A stretch of DNA of 35,234 bases. Origin: an uncultured bacterium. Lineage in GTDB: Bacteria; Verrucomicrobiota; Kiritimatiellia; RFP12; UBA3636. Below, piece after piece: positions 27,895 to 35,234 of this stretch. The DNA lies in assembly GCA_902793555.1 (NCBI GenBank), contig CADBEF010000019.1, forward strand, positions 1 through 35,234, written 5' to 3'. Below the pieces are notes generated by a model. It did not search any database, had not been told where the DNA came from, and was given only the letters and a program-made list of their open reading frames with translations. Positions within the stretch are counted from its first letter, which is position 1, and every line of letters starts with the position of its first letter. Both the position numbers and the translations under genes were made by a program.

Positions 27895-30800
27895 CATCCG
27901 CAAGATCCTCGTCGTGGGCGCCGGGCCGATCGTGATCGGCCAGGGGTGCGAGTTCGACTACTCCGGCGTCCAGGCGGTGAAGGCCCTCAAGCGCGAGGGC
28001 TACGAGGTGGTGCTCGCCAACTCGAACCCCGCCACGGTGATGACCGATCCCGAGCGCGCGGACCGCACCTACATCGAGCCGCTCACGGCCGACGTGCTGC
28101 ACGAGGTCATCCGCCGCGAGCGCCCGGACGCGCTCCTGCCGACGCTCGGTGGCCAGACCGCGCTCAACCTCGCGATGGAGCTCTCGAAGAGCGGCGTGCT
28201 GCGCCGCTACCGCGTGGAGCTCATCGGCGCGGACGCGGACGCCATCGCGCGCGCCGAGGACCGCAACCTCTTCCAGGGCGCGATGCGCGAGCTCGGGCTC
28301 GACCTGCCGCGCGGCGGCAGCGCGCACACGCCCGAGGAGGCGCGCGCCGTCGCGCGCGCCATCGGCTCGTGGCCGCTCGTCGTGCGCCCCGGCTTCACGC
28401 TCGGTGGCACGGGCGGCGGCATCGCGCGCGACGCGGCGTCGTTCGACGCCATCGTCGCGCGCGGGCTCGCCGCGTCCCTCAATGGCGAGGTGCTCGTCGA
28501 GGAATGCCTCGAGGGCTGGAAGGAGTTCGAGATGGAGGTGATGCGCGACCGCGCCGGCACGGCGGTGATCGTCTGCTCCATCGAGAATCTCGACCCGATG
28601 GGCGTCCACACGGGCGACTCGATCACCGTCGCCCCGATCCAGACGCTCACGGACCGCGAGTACCAGGCGATGCGCGACGACTCGATCCGCGTCCTGGAGA
28701 AGGTCGGCGTCGCCACCGGCGGCTCGAACGTCCAGTGGGCGGTCGATCCGAGGGACGGCCGCCGCGTCATCATCGAGATGAACCCGCGCGTGTCGCGCTC
28801 GTCCGCGCTCGCGTCGAAGGCGACCGGCTTCCCGATCGCCAAGATCGCCGCGCTGCTCGCCGTCGGCTACACGCTCGACGAGCTCCCGAACGACATCACG
28901 CGCAAGACGCCCGCGTGCTTCGAGCCGGCGCTGGACTACGTCGTCGTCAAGGTTCCGCGTTTCGCGTTCGAGAAGTTCCCCGGCGCGGACATCACGCTCG
29001 GCACGCAGATGAAGGCCGTCGGCGAGGTGATGGCCATCGGGCGCACCTTCAAGCAGGCCTGGTGCAAGGCCGTGCGCTCGCTCGAGGCGCCCCTGCGCTA
29101 CCACGACCTCTCGCGCTTCGACCCCTGGTTCCGCCGCGAGATCGCCGAGGTCGCGGCGTTCAAGGTGTATCTCGGAAAAGCCGGGAAAACCATGTTTGCG
29201 GCCAAGAAGCGCCCCAACCACCGAACCACCGAACCACTAAACCACCCAACCAGTCTTCTGCGCCAGGCGAAGGTCTTCGGCCTTTCCGACGCGGAGATCG
29301 CGGAGGCGTGCGGAACGACCGAGGAGGCGGTCCGCGCGCGGCGCCTCGCGCTCGGCATCCGGCCGGAGTTCCGCGCGGTCGACACCTGCGCCGGCGAGTT
29401 CAAGGCGGCGACGCCGTATTTCTATTCATGCTACGGGTGGGACGACGGAAGGCCAATGCACAATGCACCATGCACAATGCACAATGCAGAACGCGATTCC
29501 ATTGTGCATTGTGCATCGGGCATTGAGCATTCGCGGCGGCAGCGCCGCCGCAAGGTCCTCGTCCTCGGCGGCGGACCGAACCGCATCGGGCAGGGCATCG
29601 AGTTCGACTGGTGCTGCTGCCACGCGGCGTTCGCGCTGCGGGAGCGCGGGTTCGAGGTGGTGATGATGAACTCGAACCCCGAGACGGTCTCCACCGACTA
29701 CGACACGAGCGACCGGCTCTACTTCGAGCCGCTCACGTTCGAGGACGCGATGGAGGTCTACGAGCGCGAGGGGTGCGACGGCGCGATCGTCCAGCTCGGG
29801 GGACAGACCCCGCTCAACCTCGCCGCGCGGCTCGAGGCGGCGGGCGTGAAGGTGCTCGGCACGTCGCCGCGCGACATCGACCGCGCCGAGGACCGCGACG
29901 AATTCCAGGCGCTCGTCGCCGAGGCGGGCGTGAAGCAGCCGCCGAGCGGCATCGCGCACTCCGTCGCCGACGCGCGCCGGATCGCCGCGAAGCTCGGCTA
30001 CCCCGTCCTCGTGCGGCCGAGCTTCGTCCTCGGCGGGCGGGCGATGGCGATCGTCTCCACGCCGGAGGAGCTGGAGAAATACGCCGCGGAGGCCGTCGCC
30101 GCCGCGCACGGCAAGCCGATCCTCGTGGACAAGTTCCTCGACCACGCGGTCGAGCTCGACGTGGACTGCGTCGCGGACGGCCGCCGGTGCGTCGTCGGCG
30201 CGATCCTCGAGCACGTCGAGGCCGCGGGCTGCCACTCCGGCGACGCCGCCGCGGTCACCCCGCCGCGCTCGCTCTCGCCCGGGACGATCGCCGAGGTGGA
30301 GCGCATCGCGCGCGTCTTCGCGGAGAAGCTGCACGTCGTGGGCCTCATGAACATCCAGCTCGCCGTCCGCAAGGGCGAGGTGTGGATGATCGAGGTCAAT
30401 CCCCGCGCCTCGCGCACCGTGCCGTTCGTCTCCAAGGCCGTGGGATGGCCGCTCGCCGACGTCGCCGCGCGCTGCATGCTCGGCGAAACACTCGACGACA
30501 TCCTCGGCCCCGAGACGCCCGACGCGGAGCGCGGCGCCGCAGGCGTCCCGCGTTCCGCGTCCAAATCTCCGTATTACTGCGTGAAGGAGGCGGTCTTCCC
30601 CTTCGCGCGTTTCCCGGGCGCGGACGTCGCGCTCACGCCGGAGATGAAGTCGACGGGCGAGGTGATGGCGATCGACGCCGACCCGGAGATCGCCTACTTC
30701 AAGAGCCAGGTCGCGGCGGGGAGCCCGCTACCGAAGGGCGGCGACGTGTTCGTCTCGCTGCGCGACGAGGACAAGACCGGTGGCGTGGAGCTGGCGCGCG

Positions 30801-31150
30801 AGCTCGCGCGGCTCGGCTACGGGATCTACGCGACGCTCGGCACCTCGACGGCGCTCTGGGCCGCGGGGATCAAGAGCAAGGCCGTCTTCCGCATCTCGCG
30901 CGGACGGCCGAGCGCGCTCGACCTGCTCCGCGAGAAGGCGGTCGGCTGGATCGTGAGCACCGCCGAGACGGGCCACGAGGCGACCGAGGACAACGCGCGC
31001 CTGCGCACCGCGGCGACCGCGGCGGGCGTGCCGCTCACGACGACCCTCGCGGGCTTCCGCGCCGCCGTCGCCGGCCTCGCGGAGGACCGGGCGGAGGAAG
31101 CGGTCTACAGCCTGCAGGAATACCACCGCCTGCTCGGCCCGTCCGCCTGA
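27878..31150 (+). CDS. carB: Carbamoyl-phosphate synthase large subunit with two repeat inserts
   Basis: CarB joins ammonia, bicarbonate and two ATP to make carbamoyl phosphate. The ATG at 27878 follows AGGAG by a few bases, the only clear Shine-Dalgarno in the high-GC part, and overlaps the carA end. The first half starts [22 protein letters not shown] and contains its ATP-grasp with [17 protein letters not shown]. The oligomerisation region spans ~400-525. The second half starts [21 protein letters not shown] (~residue 555) with [15 protein letters not shown]. An MGS-like allosteric domain begins near residue 958 ([16 protein letters not shown]..). Length is 1090 aa against the usual ~1065-1075. 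One octad insert lies in the oligomerisation region and one palindromic heptad insert in the linker between halves. No frame break was seen. Confidence 0.96.
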   Translation: MPKRTDIRKILVVGAGPIVIGQGCEFDYSGVQAVKALKREGYEVVLANSNPATVMTDPERADRTYIEPLTADVLHEVIRRERPDALLPTLGGQTALNLAMELSKSGVLRRYRVELIGADADAIARAEDRNLFQGAMRELGLDLPRGGSAHTPEEARAVARAIGSWPLVVRPGFTLGGTGGGIARDAASFDAIVARGLAASLNGEVLVEECLEGWKEFEMEVMRDRAGTAVIVCSIENLDPMGVHTGDSITVAPIQTLTDREYQAMRDDSIRVLEKVGVATGGSNVQWAVDPRDGRRVIIEMNPRVSRSSALASKATGFPIAKIAALLAVGYTLDELPNDITRKTPACFEPALDYVVVKVPRFAFEKFPGADITLGTQMKAVGEVMAIGRTFKQAWCKAVRSLEAPLRYHDLSRFDPWFRREIAEVAAFKVYLGKAGKTMFAAKKRPNHRTTEPLNHPTSLLRQAKVFGLSDAEIAEACGTTEEAVRARRLALGIRPEFRAVDTCAGEFKAATPYFYSCYGWDDGRPMHNAPCTMHNAERDSIVHCASGIEHSRRQRRRKVLVLGGGPNRIGQGIEFDWCCCHAAFALRERGFEVVMMNSNPETVSTDYDTSDRLYFEPLTFEDAMEVYEREGCDGAIVQLGGQTPLNLAARLEAAGVKVLGTSPRDIDRAEDRDEFQALVAEAGVKQPPSGIAHSVADARRIAAKLGYPVLVRPSFVLGGRAMAIVSTPEELEKYAAEAVAAAHGKPILVDKFLDHAVELDVDCVADGRRCVVGAILEHVEAAGCHSGDAAAVTPPRSLSPGTIAEVERIARVFAEKLHVVGLMNIQLAVRKGEVWMIEVNPRASRTVPFVSKAVGWPLADVAARCMLGETLDDILGPETPDAERGAAGVPRSASKSPYYCVKEAVFPFARFPGADVALTPEMKSTGEVMAIDADPEIAYFKSQVAAGSPLPKGGDVFVSLRDEDKTGGVELARELARLGYGIYATLGTSTALWAAGIKSKAVFRISRGRPSALDLLREKAVGWIVSTAETGHEATEDNARLRTAATAAGVPLTTTLAGFRAAVAGLAEDRAEEAVYSLQEYHRLLGPSA
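29215..29254 (+). repeat. In-frame octad array inside carB
   Basis: Five 8-bp units of the NAACCACC type, translated [14 protein letters not shown]. The unit is the reverse complement of the GGTGGTTA array upstream of aroF (32244-32279), so the same family occurs coding and noncoding, in both orientations. Confidence 0.88.
29455..29531 (+). repeat. In-frame palindromic heptad element inside carB
   Basis: The 32-bp arms 29455-29486 and 29500-29531 are inverted copies (29 of 32 positions) around a 13-nt loop. The arms are AATGCAC/GTGCATT heptads and read [23 protein letters not shown]. It separates the two halves of CarB just before [17 protein letters not shown]. Confidence 0.92.
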
Positions 31151-31164
31151 ACGGAGCGGCGGGC

Positions 31165-32181
<1,017 letters not shown>

Positions 32182-32243
32182 GGTCTTGGAACGCTCCCCG
32201 CGGCCGGTCGGGGCTCGCGCCTCGCCGGCGCGGGGAGACTTGG

Positions 32244-32327
32244 GGTTAGGTGGTTAGGTGGTTAGGTGGTTAGGTGGTTGCGGGGCATTCGCCATTCATC
32301 ATTCATCATTCAGCATTCAGCATTGTC
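32244..32327. repeat. Octad array followed by heptad array between aroF and pheA
   Basis: About 4.6 copies of GGTTAGGT (32244-32279) are followed by six 7-bp CATTCNN units (32286-32327). These are the noncoding counterparts of the arrays translated within carB and carA. Confidence 0.9.
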
Positions 32328-32348
32328 CATCGGCTCCGTCCTGCTTCT

Positions 32349-32447
32349 CAAACGGCGAACGGCGCCTGGGGTCTTGCCCGGGCGCCGTTCCGTTTGTGCG
32401 GGTTCCGCGTCGTGCGGAGGTCCTGCTAGGAAGCGACGGCGCCCGGG
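32349..32447. promoter_or_regulatory. Mutually exclusive hairpins in the aroF-pheA divergent region
   Basis: GAACGGCGCC (32357-32366) pairs perfectly with GGCGCCGTTC (32381-32390), extended by CAAACGG/CCGTTTG outside. The middle strand can instead pair as CCCGGGCGCCGT (32377-32388) with ACGGCGCCCGGG (32436-32447). Two alternative stems sharing one strand resemble an attenuator or riboswitch-like leader, most plausibly of aroF, since pheA looks leaderless. No T-run or leader peptide was identified, so the role is speculative. Nothing else gene-like was seen in 32182-32587. Confidence 0.35.
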
Positions 32448-32587
32448 CCGGCAAAGAGGAAGAACCACTTTGCCTGTCCGTCGAAGAAGAATCGGGCGCT
32501 GTCGCGTTGCATGACGGCAGGGGATTCTCGCATTTCCGCGGACGGAACGCAAGCGGAAAGTTCGTGCATTGGGATGCCGCGCTGTGC

Positions 32588-32593
32588 TAGAAT
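32588..32593 (+). promoter_or_regulatory. Candidate -10 element of pheA (leaderless transcript)
   Basis: TAGAAT lies 7 bases before the pheA ATG, so transcription would begin at or next to the start codon. This agrees with the absence of a Shine-Dalgarno sequence. No convincing -35 was found. Confidence 0.35.
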
Positions 32594-32600
32594 CACCGAC

Positions 32601-33668
32601 ATGCAACCCGACGACCACAAGGACCCCTCCGGCGGCCTCGCCGCGCTTCGCGCCGGCATCGACCGGTGCGACGAGGAGCTCGTCGCGCTGTTGCGCCGGC
32701 GGATGGACATCTCGTCGCGCGTGGCGGCCAGCAAGGCCGGCACCGGGAAGCCCGTGCGAGACCCGGAGCGCGAGGCGGCCGTCGTCGCCCGCGTCCGGGC
32801 CCTCGCCGGCGCGGACCTCGCGGCCGCCGCCGAGTCGCTCGTGACGACGCTCATGCGCACCTCGCGCGAGCGGCAGTACGACATCCTTCTGGCGAAGGAC
32901 GCCGAGGCGTTCCGCGCGGATACCGGCCTCCCGGAGCGCGCGGACGGCTCGCTCGCGGGCGTCCGCCGCGCCGCGTTCGCGGGCGATGCCGGATCGTGGT
33001 CCGCCGCCGCCGCGCGGCGGCTTTTTCCCGACGCGGAGTCCGTTGCCGCGCCGAGCTTCGCGGCGGCGTGCGATCTCGTCACGGACGGCCGCGCGGACGC
33101 CGCGGTGCTGCCGCTCGCCAACACGACGGGCGGCCCGGTGGACACCGTCTACCATCTGCTGGAGCGGAACCTGCGCATCGTTCGCTCCGCCGACTTGGCC
33201 GTGCGCCACTGCCTCGCCGGCGTCCCGGGCGCGACCCTCGCGGGCGTCCGCACCGTCTCGAGCCACCCGCAGGCGCTCGCGCAGTGCTCCCGCGCGATCC
33301 GCGAGGGCGGGTGGGCCGCCGAACCCGCGGAGAACACGGCCTTTGCGGCGGCCGAGGCCGCGCGCCGCGCGGACCCGTCCTTCGCCGCGATCTGCTCGCC
33401 CGCCGCGGCGCGCGGGCACGGTCTCGCCATCCTGCGCGAGGACGTCTGCGACACGGGCGTGAACGCCACGCGGTTCGTGGCGGTCTCGCGCGAGCTTCTG
33501 GTGACGCCCGACGCCTCGCGCCTGAGCCTGCTGCTGCTCCTTCCGGACCGGCCCGGCGCGCTGGCGGCGACGCTGGACGTCTTCGTCGACCGTGCGCTCA
33601 ACCTTTCGTCGATTTGTTCGCAGCCCGTGCCGGAGCGGCCGTGGGAGTACGCCTTCTTCCTCGACGTC
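32601..33668 (+). CDS. pheA: Bifunctional chorismate mutase / prephenate dehydratase, 3'-truncated at a junction
   Basis: The protein turns chorismate into prephenate and then phenylpyruvate. Starting at ATG 32601, residues ~12-90 form an AroQ chorismate mutase (LRAGIDRCDEELVALLRRRM.., VAASK, R at PVRDPER). The prephenate dehydratase domain follows (AAFAGDAGSWSAAAA.., VLPLANTTGGPVDTVYHLL, SHPQALAQCSRAI, NATRFVAVSR with the TRF motif). An ACT domain begins LSLLLLLPDRPGALAATLDVF and reaches PERPWEYAFFLDV, where homology stops at 33668. The frame stays open to 33818, but those last ~50 residues are antisense of dnaN, so the true ACT end is missing. The usual Glu of the P-[IL]-E-N motif is Ala here (LPLANTT), which could affect activity. 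It is divergent from aroF. Confidence 0.9.
33651..33668. other. Junction joining truncated pheA to truncated dnaN through 18 shared bases
   Basis: GCCTTCTTCCTCGACGTC codes AFFLDV of PheA on the plus strand and DVEEEG of DnaN on the minus strand. Both fit their families. To the left only pheA makes sense, to the right only dnaN. G+C drops sharply at this point. Confidence 0.8.
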
Positions 33669-33845
33669 GCAACCAATCACGCTACGGATGGAAATGTCAA
33701 GATCAGTGGTCGTCAACATCAACTGCTTGTCTTTCGCCTCGATGAGAACGTTTTGCAGGATCTGCATCGTTCCCTTCGAAACGACGATGTTCTGGACTCT
33801 TTTCAGTCCTTCAAGTAACTTCGACCTGACGATTTTGAACTTCAT
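33651..33845 (-). pseudogene. dnaN: DNA polymerase III beta (sliding clamp), 5' fragment only
   Basis: From the ATG at 33845 (preceded by AAGGAG at 6-base spacing) the minus strand encodes about 65 residues typical of the start of the beta clamp: MKFKIVRSKLLEGLKRVQ, LQNVLIEAKD, LMLTTTDLDISIRS..CDVEEEG. The family is ~370 residues. After the shared 18-bp junction the frame runs into antisense pheA, so at least four fifths of the clamp is missing here. A longer TTG start two codons upstream is not needed. The dnaA-dnaN order is the usual one at bacterial origins. Loss of the only clamp gene would be lethal, so the break is probably a contig-joining error or a rearrangement with an intact copy elsewhere. 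Confidence 0.88.
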
Positions 33846-33895
33846 GGACAACTCCTTTTGGTTAGACCACTTTCTAGTTTGGGTTGGTGCCTAAA

Positions 33896-33925
33896 ATTGT
33901 ACACTATTTCTGGTAGTGAAGTAAA
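33896..33925 (-). promoter_or_regulatory. Candidate housekeeping promoter of dnaN
   Basis: On the minus strand TTTACT (33925-33920) and TACAAT (33901-33896) are separated by 18 bases, giving a ~44-nt leader that contains the strong AAGGAG before dnaN. This canonical promoter and ribosome-binding-site style contrasts with the left part of the window. Confidence 0.5.
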
Positions 33926-34127
33926 GCATGAAGTAAATAATATTAGGAATGTTGATACTGTCGACAAGTCGCGCTCAGCTCGTTTTCAGAGGGGTTTGAA
34001 GTAGTTCGTCGGTGTTGACATCGCTTCAAGTACTTTGTTGCAGACAGTCGACAGCGGAAAAAAAGTTGATTGCTGTTGATAAAGGGATGGCTTGTGAACA
34101 GGTTGTGCACGGCTTGTCTGCACCTTG
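33902..34127. promoter_or_regulatory. oriC: Candidate replication origin between dnaA and dnaN
   Basis: This is a relatively AT-rich intergenic region with three TGTTGAYA repeats: TGTTGATAC (33950-33958), TGTTGACA (34013-34020) and TGTTGATAA (34074-34082). The last is one base from a reverse-complement DnaA box (TGTGGATAA). Two GAAGTAAA direct repeats and the AT stretch GTAAATAATATTAGG (about 33931-33946) could be an unwinding element. Location beside dnaA is the main support. Box similarity is weak. Confidence 0.4.
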
Positions 34128-35234
34128 TCATTTCATAAGTTCCGATGGATTTCTGCCAAGCTGCGAGGTGATGTTCTCGACCGTCTTGCGCAGTTCGTTT
34201 TCGACGTCGATTCGTTTCTGGATGGTTTGCGCGCCATGGTAGACCGTTGCATGCGTTTTCCCGAACGAGCGGCCGATCTCCACAAGCGACCGCGTCGTGA
34301 GCTTGTAGGAAAGGTACATGGCGACTTGACGCGGCGTGACGAGCGTCTGCGTGCGTTGCGAGGAAAGAATGTCGGAAAGCGTCACGCCGTAGAAATCCGC
34401 GACGACTTTCATGATTTCCTCGACCGTCAGGTCTTTGATTGTCTTTTCCTGTTCGATTGAGTCCTTGAGAAGATGCTGCACGATTTCAAGCGTCATGGGA
34501 ATGGAGGTGTTCAGGGCCATGAACGTGATGACTCGGCTGACGGCACCCTCAAGCGCACGGACGTGTGAGCGAATGTTCTCAGCAATGTACTTCAAGATTT
34601 CCTCGGGGATGATGCGCCCCGAACTCTGCATCTTGACCTTGAACTTGAGAATGGCCAGACGCGTCTCGTAGGAAGGCGCTTCGATTTCCACGGCCATGCC
34701 TTGCTGAAAGCGACCGATCAGACGTTCTTCGCACCCTTTCAGGTCTTTCGGTGCCACATCGCTCGTCATGACGACTTGCTTCCTGTAGGTCATGAGCGAG
34801 CTGAAGGTATTGAAGAACTCCTCTTGGAATTGGCGTTTGTCTGCAATGAACTGGACGTCGTCCAACAAGAGGACATCCACTTTACGGTAACGTTCGCGAA
34901 ACGCCTGCATTGCGTTGTTCGCGAGCGCGTTGACATATTCGTTCAAAAACGTCTCCGACGTGATGTAGCAGACGGATGCAGACGGATTGTTTCGCAGCAC
35001 GTAATGGCCAATCGACTGCATGAGATGCGTTTTGCCCAGCCCCGTGCCGCCGTAAATGAACAACGGATTGTTCAACGTGCGTCCAGGACCGTTTGCGACG
35101 GCCATGGCCGTTGCATGGGCAAAGGAGTTCGACGGACCAACGACGAAATTCTGGAAGGTATAGTTTTCCGTCAACGGGAGCGTTGACGGCATTCCCATGA
35201 GAGTGGGGGCGGCTGTCTGCTTGAGGAAAGATGC
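34128..35234 (-). CDS. dnaA: Chromosomal replication initiator DnaA, 5'-truncated by the window edge
   Basis: DnaA is the AAA+ ATPase that binds origin boxes and opens the DNA for replication. The frame is open to the window end on the minus strand, so domains I-II lie outside. Domain III starts LTENYTFQNFVVGPSNSFAHA and has Walker A GGTGLGKT, Walker B VLLLDDVQF and the SERLIGRF-equivalent CEERLIGRF. The C-terminal DNA-binding domain has TPRQVAMYLSYKLTTRSLVEIGRSFGKTHATVYHG. In the signature the usual DHTT/DHST is THAT, so the box-reading residues differ from E. coli, which may match the unusual TGTTGAYA repeats beside it. The ATG at 35198 is internal and not the start. Base composition is clearly lower in G+C than the genes left of 33650. 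Confidence 0.95.
   Translation of the reverse strand, partial: ASFLKQTAAPTLMGMPSTLPLTENYTFQNFVVGPSNSFAHATAMAVANGPGRTLNNPLFIYGGTGLGKTHLMQSIGHYVLRNNPSASVCYITSETFLNEYVNALANNAMQAFRERYRKVDVLLLDDVQFIADKRQFQEEFFNTFSSLMTYRKQVVMTSDVAPKDLKGCEERLIGRFQQGMAVEIEAPSYETRLAILKFKVKMQSSGRIIPEEILKYIAENIRSHVRALEGAVSRVITFMALNTSIPMTLEIVQHLLKDSIEQEKTIKDLTVEEIMKVVADFYGVTLSDILSSQRTQTLVTPRQVAMYLSYKLTTRSLVEIGRSFGKTHATVYHGAQTIQKRIDVENELRKTVENITSQLGRNPSELMK

Noticed and set aside
32310-33851. A 513-aa minus-strand protein beginning as DnaN
   Set aside because: Only the first ~65 residues are DnaN; the rest is antisense of pheA across the junction.

Overview
The window is about 35 kb of very GC-rich bacterial DNA (60-base lines inside pheA reach about 78% G+C by hand count). 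It most likely comes from the PVC superphylum, probably a Kiritimatiellota-like gut or anaerobic lineage. This rests on the PurF type, the giant GLUG/beta-helix surface proteins and the abundance of short repeats; it is inference, because no rRNA is present. The last ~1.6 kb (dnaN start, dnaA) is clearly lower in G+C (about 52% in a hand-counted dnaA line).

Layout: the 3' part of a radical-SAM/SPASM maturase (1-1168); pyrG (1419-3231), broken in frame by two perfect tandem duplications; a ~780-bp repeat-rich intergenic region with a cloverleaf-like nested inverted repeat; two tandem paralogous giant secreted GLUG-repeat proteins of 5249 and 1292 aa (4014-23818); a structured intergenic region; purF (24340-26278), broken by a 10-bp duplication; carA-carB (26473-31150); then convergent aroF (minus strand) and plus-strand pheA. 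At 33651-33668 pheA runs into an opposing dnaN 5' fragment, followed by a probable origin region and the 3' part of dnaA. The shared 18 bp, the double truncation and the G+C step make this look like a chimeric joint or a rearrangement breakpoint.

Two things stand out. First, pyrG, purF and carAB all encode glutamine amidotransferases of nucleotide synthesis. Each is preceded by a good sigma-54 (-24/-12) match and, 49-105 bp further upstream, by a 17-bp palindromic site of consensus TTTACAGA-W-TCTGTAAA. This suggests a local nitrogen- or glutamine-responsive regulon driven by an enhancer-binding protein. Second, short repeats have entered these same genes and the radical SAM gene in frame, mostly at loops or domain linkers. 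They are heptad arrays often arranged as palindromes, octad arrays with GNA-loop mini-hairpins, and 24-nt hairpin ladders whose stems vary but stay paired. They add tens of residues to otherwise conserved enzymes and keep open frames. The same families fill the leaders and intergenic gaps but were not noticed in the giant surface-protein genes.

The three frame-breaking tandem duplications (41, 14 and 10 bp) and the pheA/dnaN joint may be assembly artefacts, and should be checked on reads before being called biology.
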